Part shown: in pieces, positions 1 to 7,338 of the stretch
Layout: each line of letters begins with the position of its first letter
Position numbering within the stretch: position 1 is the stretch's first letter
Source: an uncultured Eubacteriales bacterium
Lineage (GTDB): Bacteria > Bacillota > Clostridia > Oscillospirales > Oscillospiraceae
DNA length: 11,095 nt
Direction of reading: 5' to 3'
Assembly (NCBI GenBank): GCA_900556935.1
Contig: USQL01000072.1
Span: forward strand, 1-11,095
Translations under genes and position numbers: made by a program
Notes under the pieces: model-generated
The model's input: the letters and a program-made list of their open reading frames with translations, nothing else
Told to the model about the DNA's origin: nothing
Database searches by the model: none

Positions 1-538
1 GGATGCCCTGCTCCATGTACATAAACGCCGTGTTCTTCGTCACCGCCAGTACCGCGCCCTTGCTGGCGCAGTAGGCCGCTCCCGCAGTCTGATGGGTGGC
101 ACCCACAGAGCACACGTTGACGATGCTGCCGCCCTCTCCCTGGGCCAGGAGCTGCCTGCACTCCTCCCGCAGGCCGTACATCAGCCCGAAGGTATTGATG
201 CGGAAGGTCTTTTCCAGCATCTCGTTGGACATATCCCCGATTGCCGTATTGTCATCCATCACACCGGCGCAGTTCACCGCCGCGTCCAGATGTCCAAAGG
301 TCTCCACAGCCTTTTTCACCATGCCAACCGCCGCGGCGGGGTCTGCCACGTCTCCGGCATACCAGTCCATCTCTCCGGGAAGGTCCTTGCATTCCTCCGC
401 CAGTTCCTTTAGCCGTTCCTCCCGGCGAGCGACGGCCACAACCTTGGCCCCCTCCCGGCAGAAGAGCTCCGCCGTAGCCCTGCCAATTCCGGCGGACGCG
501 CCGGTGACAATACAAACTTTTCCGTCCAGTCTACCCAT
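1..538 (-). CDS. Short-chain dehydrogenase/reductase (SDR), C-terminus cut by window edge
   Basis: This is an NAD(P)-dependent oxidoreductase of the classical SDR family, presumably cytoplasmic. About 179 residues are visible and the 3' end lies outside the window. Reading from the ATG at 538, the Rossmann glycine motif TGASAGIG is at residues 12-19, an acidic residue follows in GDV (D63), NCAG (usual form NNAG) is at 89-92, and the catalytic set N115, S144, Y156 and K160 (YCASK) is complete. An Arg pair at R38-R39 after the second strand suggests NADP(H) preference; this is an inference. A strong Shine-Dalgarno, AAGGAGG, overlaps the stop codon of the GcvT-like gene and only 10 nt separate the two genes, so it is the third gene of that operon. 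The family is too broad to name a substrate. Its position suggests it oxidises or reduces an alcohol/ketone on the compound handled by the operon. Confidence 0.93.
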   Translation of the reverse strand, partial: MGRLDGKVCIVTGASAGIGRATAELFCREGAKVVAVARREERLKELAEECKDLPGEMDWYAGDVADPAAAVGMVKKAVETFGHLDAAVNCAGVMDDNTAIGDMSNEMLEKTFRINTFGLMYGLREECRQLLAQGEGGSIVNVCSVGATHQTAGAAYCASKGAVLAVTKNTAFMYMEQGI

Positions 539-548
539 AGTAACCTCC

Positions 549-1538
549 TTAGCAGAACACCTTGCCAACCACCTTGGCAGGGGAATCGTTGCAGCCCACC
601 GTCAGCTCGGCCCCATCAGGAACATCCGCGCGAACGGTGGCAAAGCCGATGTTTTTCTCCACCGTATAGCCATAGATGGTCTGGGCGCAGCGGCCAACCT
701 CTACACCGTACCAATACACCCGCTCCCAGATGGAGATATCCTCCGTGGACTCCCGGGAAAATTCCAGGCCCACCATCCGGTATTTGGGATGCTCCTTCCG
801 TTCCAAAGCCGCCTGCTTGCCGATAAAGTCCTTGTCGGCGGCAACCGCCCAACCCAGGCCGCACTCATAGGGGCTCAGGTGCTTGAAATCCTGCTTCAGG
901 GCAAAGCCCTTCTCCATGGGGATGGAGCGGACATAGACCTCCAGGGTCTGCAATTCCCGGCCTCCCACAGCTTCCACCGCCTTCAGCGCGGCATCGTGGA
1001 TGGCACCGCTCTTGTCAAAGGCGGAATAGATTTCGTAGCCATTCTCGCCCGTAAAGCCGGAGCGGTGGATGATCACCGGGATATCCTCAATGCTCCGCTG
1101 ACAGATGGCAAAGCGCTTCAGCTCGTCCACGGGCTTGTCCAGCAGGCCATTCATGGCTTTCAGACTGTCCGGCCCCTGGACGGCGTACATATCCCAGTCG
1201 TAGGTGATGATTTTGGCCTGAATTTCGGCATCCCCCTTGTGCTTTTCAATCCAGGGCAGAAGCCGGGGACCGTAGAGGTCCGAAACCCAGTACACACCCT
1301 CGGCCATATGCATGACGATGACATCGTCGATAATCTCTCCGTTTTCATCCAGGGAGGCGGTATACTTGGACTTTCCCACCGGAACCTTGCTCAGGTCGCT
1401 GATATAGATTTTCTGCAAAACCTCCAGGGCATCCTTGCCGGTAATCTCCACCAGGTCGTGGGTCCAGCGGTAGAAGCCCACCCCCTTCCGGATGGCTTCG
1501 GCATCCGCTCTGGCTACCTTGTCTTCCCGAAACAGCAT
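549..1538 (-). CDS. GcvT-family folate-binding aminomethyltransferase/demethylase-like protein
   Basis: The 329-aa product belongs to the family of the glycine-cleavage T-protein and of tetrahydrofolate-dependent demethylases (LigM/DesA, DmdA). Such proteins bind tetrahydrofolate and move a one-carbon unit from an N-, O- or S-methyl group. Visible family marks are SLDENGEIIDDVIV at about 62-75, GFTGENGYE at 161-169 (the conserved G-[FY]-TGE-x-GYE segment), a later R204...E209-K-G segment followed by GLGWAV, and DFIGKQAAL at about 237-245. No gcvH, gcvP or lipoylation gene is nearby, so a role in glycine cleavage is unlikely; a demethylase or methyltransferase role is inferred. The ATG at 1538 is preceded by TAAGGAGGTG, which contains the stop of the upstream gene; the gap is 14 nt. 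The gene lies between the unassigned 406-aa gene and the SDR in one operon. The exact substrate is unknown. Confidence 0.88.
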   Translation of the reverse strand: MLFREDKVARADAEAIRKGVGFYRWTHDLVEITGKDALEVLQKIYISDLSKVPVGKSKYTASLDENGEIIDDVIVMHMAEGVYWVSDLYGPRLLPWIEKHKGDAEIQAKIITYDWDMYAVQGPDSLKAMNGLLDKPVDELKRFAICQRSIEDIPVIIHRSGFTGENGYEIYSAFDKSGAIHDAALKAVEAVGGRELQTLEVYVRSIPMEKGFALKQDFKHLSPYECGLGWAVAADKDFIGKQAALERKEHPKYRMVGLEFSRESTEDISIWERVYWYGVEVGRCAQTIYGYTVEKNIGFATVRADVPDGAELTVGCNDSPAKVVGKVFC

Positions 1539-1552
1539 TTCTTGGCACCTCC

Positions 1553-2773
1553 TTACAGCATCCGCAGGTCTTCCTTGCGGATGACCTTGATGTACATCTC
1601 TTCCTCGTCCCGGCCCTCAAACACACAGGACCACTCCGGGCTGACCAGCGTCTTGGCAGCGCCGTTCCACTGGGCCTCGTAGGCATCCACCAGCTCGTCC
1701 AGCGGGGCCATTTCGTAGCGGGCGGTAAAGTCCTCGCTCTTGACCTTGATCCAGGTCTCGTCCTTGGTCCAGCGGACCATCTCGTAGGGCACCTGCTGCA
1801 CATCCAGCATATAGCGGATGTAGCCGCCCAGGATTCTTCCGTCGTTTTCGTCCATGGAATGGGGAACCCCCAAATAGGCCCGCAGGCCCTCCTTGGCAAA
1901 GGGGTCGATAAACTGGTTCTTGCCTGCCGTGGCAAAGACAATGCGGAAGACCCGCAGGAACGCATCCTCGTCCGGGGCCATATCCTTGATGGCCATCATG
2001 GGGAACTGAATGGACCACACCCAGCCCATCTGGGCAACCCAATGGTAGGCCTTTTCCAGGGAGGTCTCCTCTCCAAAATTCTGGGTGTACTGGCCGTTCC
2101 GCAGACACTGGCCCTCTTTGACCATCCGCTCCCGGGGGGTATCGTGGATGGGGTCTACCGGCTGCTGCATGTGCTCCAGCCAGCCCTGCTTGGGAAGGCC
2201 GTAGACATCCCGGCGCTCCGCCACCACCCGGCAGTGCTTATTGCCGCAGCCCCGGGCCTGGCACATATTCAGGGCCACCTCGTTTTCCGTGCCGTTGGAA
2301 GAGGCCAGGTCAAAGTTGGCGGTAAACATGCTGGTGGTCATATTGCAAAGCTCGCTGCCCACAATGTCCCAGGGGCAGGTGTCCAGCTCCTTTTCCACCC
2401 GGTTGCGGGTAAACTGCACCACACGCCCGGCCATATTCTCCCATTCGTCCCCGGAGTCGCCGGTGATGCCGCCCAGCCAGCTGGACTTTTCGCACAGCTC
2501 GGGAATATTAAAGGCCTCGTACAGCGACGCGTTGACATAGTCCTTCTGCTCCTCCGGAGTGCCCGCCACCGCCATATTCATCATATTGGCGATATCGCAG
2601 ATGGCCTCCGTGCGCTTTTCCCAGCTGGGCTCAAAAATACGCATGACCTGGAAGAGGTTGGCGGTCATGGCGGCAATTTGGCGGTTTAACTGCCGGTATG
2701 CCTCCTCCTCCGTGATGAGCTTCCCCCAGGCGGTTGCGAAGCATTTTCTGGAATCCAGTTTTTCCTTCAGCAT
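1553..2773 (-). CDS. Unassigned cysteine-rich 406-aa protein, first gene of the GcvT/SDR operon
   Basis: I do not recognise this protein with confidence. It is soluble, with no signal peptide or membrane segment. The N-terminal half has a cysteine cluster: C133-P-W, C143, then C171-QARG-C176-GNKH-C181. The spacing of CP-(8)-C followed by a final Gly-rich CxxxxCxxxxC segment resembles, distantly, the L-2-amino-thiazoline-4-carboxylate hydrolase-like (PF14196) or V4R-type small-molecule domains; this is a weak resemblance only. Residues about 297-402 look like a divergent second copy of about 84-190 that has lost most of the cysteines: a G-[IV]-P-type turn, an acidic helix with R, a phenylalanine-threonine-alanine step (150-152 and 349-351), then a C...V end. 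The ATG at 2773 follows AAGGAGG (2780-2786) with 6 nt between. As the promoter-proximal gene directly upstream of the GcvT-like gene, it may be the substrate-binding or catalytic partner of that protein. Confidence 0.9.
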   Translation of the reverse strand: MLKEKLDSRKCFATAWGKLITEEEAYRQLNRQIAAMTANLFQVMRIFEPSWEKRTEAICDIANMMNMAVAGTPEEQKDYVNASLYEAFNIPELCEKSSWLGGITGDSGDEWENMAGRVVQFTRNRVEKELDTCPWDIVGSELCNMTTSMFTANFDLASSNGTENEVALNMCQARGCGNKHCRVVAERRDVYGLPKQGWLEHMQQPVDPIHDTPRERMVKEGQCLRNGQYTQNFGEETSLEKAYHWVAQMGWVWSIQFPMMAIKDMAPDEDAFLRVFRIVFATAGKNQFIDPFAKEGLRAYLGVPHSMDENDGRILGGYIRYMLDVQQVPYEMVRWTKDETWIKVKSEDFTARYEMAPLDELVDAYEAQWNGAAKTLVSPEWSCVFEGRDEEEMYIKVIRKEDLRML

Positions 2774-2805
2774 GGTATTCCTCCTTATCGTTTTGCTGTG
2801 ATTCC

Positions 2806-2834
2806 ATTATAGGATAGTCTGCCCTTCCGGGAAA
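2806..2834 (-). promoter_or_regulatory. Putative promoter of the 406-aa/GcvT/SDR operon
   Basis: On the minus strand a perfect TATAAT -10 lies at 2811-2806. At the 17-bp position the -35 hexamer is TTTCCC (2834-2829), a poor match to TTGACA, and sits in a small TTCC-G-GGAA dyad (2825-2833). Start of transcription would be near 2799, about 26 nt before the ATG. A perfect -10 with a poor -35 fits a promoter that needs an activator; this is an inference that agrees with the divergent regulator gene. Confidence 0.6.
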
Positions 2835-2870
2835 TTCTACAATTCATCGGGTTTTTCCTTTTCCCGTCCG

Positions 2871-2960
2871 TACAGATTGTATTCCAACAAACCATACAAT
2901 TTGCAGGTGTGTTTTTTAGGCAAAATCACATCTATGGAAAAAGAAGTCATACATTTTGTA
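2871..2960. promoter_or_regulatory. Three operator-like dyads, TACA-N3-TGTA type
   Basis: Three short dyads with the same core occur in the divergent region: TACAGATTGTA (2871-2881), TACAATTTGCA (2895-2905, one mismatch) and TACATTTTGTA (2950-2960). The outer two extend into a 15-bp imperfect inverted repeat, CCGTACAGATTGTAT (2868-2882) against the reverse complement of 2950-2964, matching at 13 of 15 positions. The first two lie upstream of the minus promoter (centres near -77 and -101) and the third is just upstream of the -35 of the regulator gene (centre near -52). This is the layout expected for a regulator controlling both directions; that the adjacent PucR-like protein is the ligand is inferred. 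Confidence 0.55.
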
Positions 2961-2971
2961 CGGCTCCCGGA

Positions 2972-3000
2972 TTGACTTCTCTTTGGAAAGGGCCTATAAT
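2972..3000 (+). promoter_or_regulatory. Sigma-A-like promoter of the first PucR-like regulator
   Basis: TTGACT (2972-2977), a 17-bp spacer and a perfect TATAAT (2995-3000) precede the regulator gene. Transcription should start near 3007, giving a leader of about 23 nt that contains AGGAGGG (3016-3022) seven bases before the ATG. Confidence 0.85.
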
Positions 3001-3029
3001 AAAATATCAGAAAAGAGGAGGGTTTCCCC

Positions 3030-4556
3030 ATGAAGCTGAGCTGTGATATTCTCTATTGGCACCTGAAGGAGACCTTCAAGTCCGTCTCGCTCCACACCGC
3101 CGGAAGCGGCGGCTTAAATCTCTCCCGTCCGGAATTCTACCTGGACCGGGAGCAGAATTTCGAAGAGGGGCGGGTTTACGTCTGCTCCGCGGACCATCTC
3201 CCCCAGCGGCCTATCCTCCGCAAAAACGTGTGTCTGGTGTGCCTGGGGCAGCACTGGAATCTGGCCGGCTTTTACGACCGGTGCAGCGTCATTCTCATTG
3301 AGGAGGATACGGATATTTTCCGGGTGTTCAACCGGGTACAGCATATTTTCGACTGCTTTGACACTTGGGAGGAGCGGCTGGAGGACCTTCTGCGCCACAG
3401 CGCCAGCCTGCCGGACATGCTGGAGGCCAGCCGCGGCATCTTCGGGAATCCCATGATGCTCCTGGGCTCCGATTTCCGGTATCTGGCCGTCACAGATGAG
3501 GTCTTTCTGCAGACAAGCCTGGGGCTTCGGCTGGACACGGAGTCCCTGGATGCCGAAAAGCTGGCGACCTTTCTGTCCCTGCACGACCTGTCCACTCACG
3601 TCAAAGAGCCTTTGCTTCTGGAGCTGCAGGGCGGGCGGACCCTGTCTGTCAACCTCTTCGACCAGGAGGAATACTTGGGCTGTCTGACCCTATACGAATC
3701 CTTCCGGCCCTTCCGGGAATACGACAAAACCCTGGCCGTCTTTTTCGCCAGACTTCTGCGGCAGGCCATTCAGCGCAATCCCCTGTTGGCCGGGAACCGC
3801 TCCGCTCTTCGAAGGGCGCTGCGCAGTGTACTCTCAGGCCGGGGCATCGACTTTGAGTACCGCCGTGCCCTCAGTCAGGAAAACCAGAAAAGCAACTGGG
3901 TCTGCGCCAAGCTGCAGCCCCAGGCCGGTGCCGCGCCCCTGCCCGGGGCCTACCTCGCCGCCTCCCTGGAAGAGCGCTGCCCGGGAGCCATCGCCTTTGA
4001 GCTGGAGCTCTCCGTGGCCGCCATGCTGCCCGCCAAGCAGGACGAACAGCAGACCGTGGACGCGCTTGTGCCGCTTTTCCAAAAGCTGGGGCTGGTCTGC
4101 GGCGCGTCCCCCGTTTTTTCCAATCTATACGAAGCCGGGCAGGCCTGGTTTCAAGCCTCCGCCGCACTGGAAAACGGTCTTCCCCAAGCCAAGGGCCGCA
4201 CTGTCTATTATTTTGAAGACTATCTGCTTCCCCAGCTGCTCTCCGGCGCACTGGCGGGGCACCCAAGCTGGGTATTTTACCCCAGAGGGCTCCAGCAGCT
4301 CAAAGCCCACGACGCGGCCTCCCAGGTTTCCTATTTGGACACCCTGCGGGTATACCTGGACAACAACCTTTCCGTCACCAAAACCGCCGCGGCCCTCTAC
4401 CTCCACCGCTCCACCCTCTTAGACCGGCTGGCCCACATCACCGCCATGCTGGGCACCGACCTCAAAGGCCCCGACTACTGCCTGACCCTGGGCATCCTCC
4501 TCCGGGCAGAGCTGGAACAAAAGCGCCTGGAACAGGCGAGCACACAGGAAACATAA
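3030..4556 (+). CDS. PucR-type helix-turn-helix transcriptional regulator (first copy)
   Basis: The 508-aa product ends in a PucR-like C-terminal helix-turn-helix (HTH_30 type) at about residues 434-495, with YLDTLRVYLDNN, then T-K-T-A-A-x-L-x-LHRSTLLDRL and a closing leucine-rich helix. Before it, about 260-410, is a region with the layout of the central domain of CdaR/PucR regulators. The N-terminal part (about 1-240) contains a segment near 99-155 with an FDTWEERLEDLL helix and an F-G-N-P step that recurs in the second regulator of this window, so both probably share a ligand-sensing module. No membrane segment is seen. It is divergent from the 406-aa/GcvT/SDR operon across a region with three dyads, so it probably controls that operon and perhaps itself. 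The ATG has a good AGGAGGG seven bases upstream. The effector is unknown; the operon substrate is the natural guess. Confidence 0.88.
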   Translation: MKLSCDILYWHLKETFKSVSLHTAGSGGLNLSRPEFYLDREQNFEEGRVYVCSADHLPQRPILRKNVCLVCLGQHWNLAGFYDRCSVILIEEDTDIFRVFNRVQHIFDCFDTWEERLEDLLRHSASLPDMLEASRGIFGNPMMLLGSDFRYLAVTDEVFLQTSLGLRLDTESLDAEKLATFLSLHDLSTHVKEPLLLELQGGRTLSVNLFDQEEYLGCLTLYESFRPFREYDKTLAVFFARLLRQAIQRNPLLAGNRSALRRALRSVLSGRGIDFEYRRALSQENQKSNWVCAKLQPQAGAAPLPGAYLAASLEERCPGAIAFELELSVAAMLPAKQDEQQTVDALVPLFQKLGLVCGASPVFSNLYEAGQAWFQASAALENGLPQAKGRTVYYFEDYLLPQLLSGALAGHPSWVFYPRGLQQLKAHDAASQVSYLDTLRVYLDNNLSVTKTAAALYLHRSTLLDRLAHITAMLGTDLKGPDYCLTLGILLRAELEQKRLEQASTQET

Positions 4557-4601
4557 AAAATCCCGGAGAGGCGGTTCATTTTCCGTCCCTTCGGGATTTT
4601 T
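4556..4601. terminator. Bidirectional intrinsic terminator between convergent genes
   Basis: A 19-bp imperfect stem (4556-4574 with 4583-4601; one mismatch, two G-U pairs) closes an 8-nt loop, TTCATTTT. It is flanked by an A run on the left and a T run on the right, so it can stop transcription both ways. It starts at the last base of the regulator stop codon and ends 9 bases before the stop codon of the DUF2284 gene. Confidence 0.93.
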
Positions 4602-4610
4602 CAAATGGGT

Positions 4611-5153
4611 TTATTCATCAAACAGCACGCACGCCGTGTAGGCCAGGGTGTTGGGGCCGTGGTAGTAGGGGATTCCGGCGGCGTCGCAGGCATCGCTGAC
4701 AAGCAGCCCGTAGCCCTCCATGGAGGCGCAGGCTCTGTCCGGGAAGCGGCAGGGGGCGGGGTAGGCGCAGTTGCCCTTGCCGCAGATGCGGCAGCCGCCG
4801 GTGCCCAGGCACAGGGCCGTCTTCTGGACGGAATGGAGCCTGTCCGCTAAGGCATGGAACCGTTCGTTGTGCTCCCGCTCCAGATCCATCATGCCCTCGA
4901 TGTCGAAGGAATCCTCCAACTGTCCCACAGACTGGACCAGAATTCCCTTTGTTCTCTCCCGGATGCGCTTGGCGCAGGTCTCCAGGTCCCCGCACTCCGG
5001 GGGGCAGGTCCAGTTTTTGCCGTAGGCGTGGCATTTGTCCGCCGCGCACATCTCCCGGACGGCGGCCTTGGGCTCCAAAACCCGGGGGTCGATGGGGGCG
5101 ACCTCCGCAAAGCCCAGGCTTTTGGCGTAGGCAATCCATTCTTCCATGGTCAT
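4611..5153 (-). CDS. DUF2284 cysteine-rich putative metal-binding protein
   Basis: The 180-aa protein matches the DUF2284 family, small cysteine-rich proteins of anaerobes with no settled function. Eleven cysteines fall in two groups: C36, C41, C50 (in WTCPPEC), C54 and C60, then C115, C121, C124, C129, C135 and C142 (in CRICGKGNC and the following segment). Such spacing suits iron-sulfur clusters or another metal. It is the last gene of the corrinoid operon and overlaps the activase gene by four bases (ATGA, 5150-5153), with GAGGAGGA upstream, so translation is coupled. I recall DUF2284 genes near corrinoid methyltransferase genes in other anaerobes. A role in electron supply to the activase or in handling the corrinoid is an inference. 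A second in-frame ATG two codons later (5147) is possible. Confidence 0.88.
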   Translation of the reverse strand: MTMEEWIAYAKSLGFAEVAPIDPRVLEPKAAVREMCAADKCHAYGKNWTCPPECGDLETCAKRIRERTKGILVQSVGQLEDSFDIEGMMDLEREHNERFHALADRLHSVQKTALCLGTGGCRICGKGNCAYPAPCRFPDRACASMEGYGLLVSDACDAAGIPYYHGPNTLAYTACVLFDE

Positions 5154-6610
5154 GCTTCTTCCTCCTCAAAGGTCAGGCAGTCCACATAGCAGTCCTGGAA
5201 CTCCGGCAGGGCCGCCAGCTCCAAAAACTCCGTTTCCTTGGCAAGCCTTGCGGCATAGGCAAACTCCTCCCGGCTCAGGCTGCACAGCTTGGCGCCCTCT
5301 CCGGCGGCGTTGCCGATGGGCTGAATTCGATCCAGGAGCACTGGGGGAATCATGCCAATTTTACAGGCGGAGGCAGGGTCTAAGTAGTTGCCAAAGGCAC
5401 CGGCAAGCAAAACCTGCCGCACCTGGGAAACCTTCACCCTCAAATGCTTCGCCATGAGCTCGATGCCCGCCCGGATGGCCGCCTTGGCCAGCTGGACCTC
5501 CCGGACATCCTTCTGGGTCAGGACCACGTGCTCGCAGAGCCGGTAGTCCCCGTGCTCTAGGTGGCCCATTTCGTCCAGCTCTCCGGTTTCCAGGAGCACC
5601 GCCACCAGGTCCAGCAGGCCGGAGCCGCACAGGCCAATGGGGGCCTTGTCACCGATGACGTGGTAGCCCACCTTCCCGTCCTTCAGGAACACATGGTCCA
5701 CAGCGCCCTCGGCCCCCCGCATGCCGCAGGAGATTTTCGCCCCCTCAAAGGCGGGTCCCGCGGCGGTGGAGCAGGCGATGGCCCGGTTTTTGTCACCCAG
5801 GACCATCTCTCCGTTGGTGCCGATGTCAATGAGCAGCGTCAGCTCCTCCCGCCTGTCAAACCGGGAGGCCACCATACAGCCCACGGTGTCCCCGCCCACA
5901 AAGCCCGCAATGTTGGGCAGAATCCGGACCGTACCGGAGACTGGCAGCAGAGTACCCCCCTCCACCTCCCGCTCCTGCCGCTCCTTGGGCATATAGGGAG
6001 GCGTAATCAGGGGTCTGGTATCAATGCCCAAAAGCAGATGGTGCATGGCCGTATTGCCCACGATGGCCCCGCGGGTAATCTGCTCCGGGGCGATGTTCGC
6101 TTTCTTCGCCACCTGGCGCACAAGGCTTTCCAGGGCGGCCAGAATGCACCGCTGCACCTGCCGCTGTCCCCCCTCCAGGGCGTACTGGATGCGGGAAATC
6201 ACATCCGCGCCATACTGGCCCTGGGGGTTCAGCATACTGGCCTGGGCCAGCTCCTCCCCGGTCTTTCCGGAGAGCAGGTAGGCTACCACCGTGGTGGTGC
6301 CGATGTCGATAGCCAGGGCATACCGGTCTGTGCCGTCCGGCGTGCAGGCGGCTGCCTGGGCACTGGTTAGAATTCGGGCGGCGGAGTCCTGGGGAAGTGT
6401 TACGACCATGTTTTCTGTCACAATAGTCTGACAGGCCAGGACTTCCGTCCCGGCCTGTAGCGTGACTTTGCATTTCCCGCAGGTCCCCTTCCCGCCGCAG
6501 GGTGCGTAGGGTTTCAGGCCTGCCAGTATCTCAGCCTGAAGCAGCGTAGTCCCCTCTTCCACCGGGACGGTTGCCCCAGTGGGTAAAAACGTAACGGAAT
6601 ACTGCTTCAT
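5150..6610 (-). CDS. RACo-like corrinoid protein reductive activase ([2Fe-2S] + ASKHA ATPase domain)
   Basis: The 486-aa product should reactivate the corrinoid protein by ATP-driven reduction of inactive Co(II) to Co(I). A plant-type [2Fe-2S] domain occupies about residues 1-90, with ligands C38, C44, C47 and C60 (C-x5-C-x2-C-x12-C). It is followed almost at once by the ASKHA/DUF4445 domain: DIGTTT at 102-107, NPQGQYGADVISRI at 128-141, VGNTAMHHLLLG, a second phosphate loop IDIGTNGEMVLG near 260, a GSGLLDLV segment, and LLAGAFGNYLDP near the C-terminus. Characterised RACo is about 630 residues with a linker and middle domain between the two parts; here those seem absent. There is no 4Fe-4S RamA-type tail. 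The gene follows the corrinoid gene after 12 nt. Its own Shine-Dalgarno is weak (GCGGG), which may keep the activase well below its protein substrate in amount; this is an inference. Confidence 0.92.
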   Translation of the reverse strand: MKQYSVTFLPTGATVPVEEGTTLLQAEILAGLKPYAPCGGKGTCGKCKVTLQAGTEVLACQTIVTENMVVTLPQDSAARILTSAQAAACTPDGTDRYALAIDIGTTTVVAYLLSGKTGEELAQASMLNPQGQYGADVISRIQYALEGGQRQVQRCILAALESLVRQVAKKANIAPEQITRGAIVGNTAMHHLLLGIDTRPLITPPYMPKERQEREVEGGTLLPVSGTVRILPNIAGFVGGDTVGCMVASRFDRREELTLLIDIGTNGEMVLGDKNRAIACSTAAGPAFEGAKISCGMRGAEGAVDHVFLKDGKVGYHVIGDKAPIGLCGSGLLDLVAVLLETGELDEMGHLEHGDYRLCEHVVLTQKDVREVQLAKAAIRAGIELMAKHLRVKVSQVRQVLLAGAFGNYLDPASACKIGMIPPVLLDRIQPIGNAAGEGAKLCSLSREEFAYAARLAKETEFLELAALPEFQDCYVDCLTFEEEEA

Positions 6611-6622
6611 ACCCGCATCAAA

Positions 6623-7252
6623 TCAGGCGGCCAGTTCCTTCGCCTTCTTCGCGGCGGAAGCGGCATCGGGCGTGTAGGCATCCGCGCCGATCTTATCGGC
6701 AAACTCCTGGGTGATGGGCGCGCCGCCAACCATAACCTTCACCTGAGAACGCCAGGGAGCGGCATTCAGAGCGGTAACGGTCTCCTGCAGAGCGGGCATG
6801 GTGGTGGTCAGCAGAGCGGAGCAGGCGATGATCTTGGTGCCGGGGTTCTCCTCGTAGGCGGTCAGGAACTTCTCCACAGGCACGTCCACGCCCAGGTCGA
6901 TGACCTCGAAACCGGCGGACTCAATCATCATGGCAACCAGGTTCTTGCCGATGTCGTGCAGGTCACCGGCCACGGTGCCGATAATGACCTTGCCCAGAGC
7001 GCCGGCAGCGCCGGTAGCCAGGTGGGGCTTCAGGACCTCAACGCCCTTCTTCATGGCCTTGGCAGCAATCAGCATCTCGGGAACGAAGATGGTGCCGTTC
7101 TTGAAGTTCTCACCAACCACGTCCATAGCGGAAATCATGGTATCCAGGATGGCGGAAGCGTCTACGCCCTCGTCCAGAGTTTCCTGCACAGCAGCGGGAA
7201 CCAGCTTGGCCTTGCCGCGGACAACCAAATCATGTACATTTTCAATGCTCAT
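6623..7252 (-). CDS. Corrinoid (cobalamin-binding) methyl-carrier protein, MtvC/MttC type
   Basis: The 209-aa protein carries the methyl group on cobalt between two methyltransferases. Residues 1-85 form the helical cap domain (B12-binding_2 type, with GENFKNGTIFVPEMLIAA at about 47-64). Residues 88-209 form the B12-binding Rossmann domain: GDLHDIG at 96-102 with H99 as the expected lower cobalt ligand, SALLTTTM at 145-152 and VGGAP at 175-179. All positions expected for base-off/His-on cobalamin binding are present and the length is normal for the family. It lies between the methyltransferase and activase genes; the 86-nt gap upstream of it shows no clear promoter or terminator. The start at 7252 is preceded by AAAAGGGGT nine bases upstream. 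Codon choice looks strongly biased to C-ending codons, as in highly expressed genes. The substrate class cannot be told from this protein. Confidence 0.95.
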   Translation of the reverse strand: MSIENVHDLVVRGKAKLVPAAVQETLDEGVDASAILDTMISAMDVVGENFKNGTIFVPEMLIAAKAMKKGVEVLKPHLATGAAGALGKVIIGTVAGDLHDIGKNLVAMMIESAGFEVIDLGVDVPVEKFLTAYEENPGTKIIACSALLTTTMPALQETVTALNAAPWRSQVKVMVGGAPITQEFADKIGADAYTPDAASAAKKAKELAA

Positions 7253-7338
7253 AGTAATTTACCCCTTTTTAAGTAAGAAAAATAGTTTTATAAACCAGAC
7301 GAAACCGATTGCCGCCGGTGCCGTCCGACTTTCGAAGA

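Noticed and set aside
549..1538. Glycine-cleavage T-protein (gcvT)
   Set aside because: The fold family matches, but no gcvH, gcvP or lipoate genes are present and the neighbours are an unassigned protein, an SDR and a corrinoid operon.
96..1682. 528-aa open frame on the plus strand
   Set aside because: It runs opposite to three genes with clear family motifs and good ribosome binding sites. Its translation shows no motif, and long antisense frames are common in GC-rich codon-biased DNA.
1859..2689. 276-aa plus-strand frame opposite the 406-aa gene
   Set aside because: Shadow frame without start signal or recognisable motif. The minus-strand gene has an AAGGAGG site, a promoter and operon spacing.
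2837..3031. 64-aa minus-strand frame in the divergent control region
   Set aside because: It covers the promoters and dyads, has no Shine-Dalgarno and no similarity I can see.
5561..6370. 269-aa plus-strand frame opposite the activase gene
   Set aside because: Antisense to the well-supported ASKHA domain, with low-complexity shadow composition.
7253..7338. Separate promoter for the corrinoid protein gene
   Set aside because: A TATAAA-like string is present in the 86-nt gap, but no matching -35 lies at 16-18 bp, so read-through from the 8257-8285 promoter is the simpler reading.
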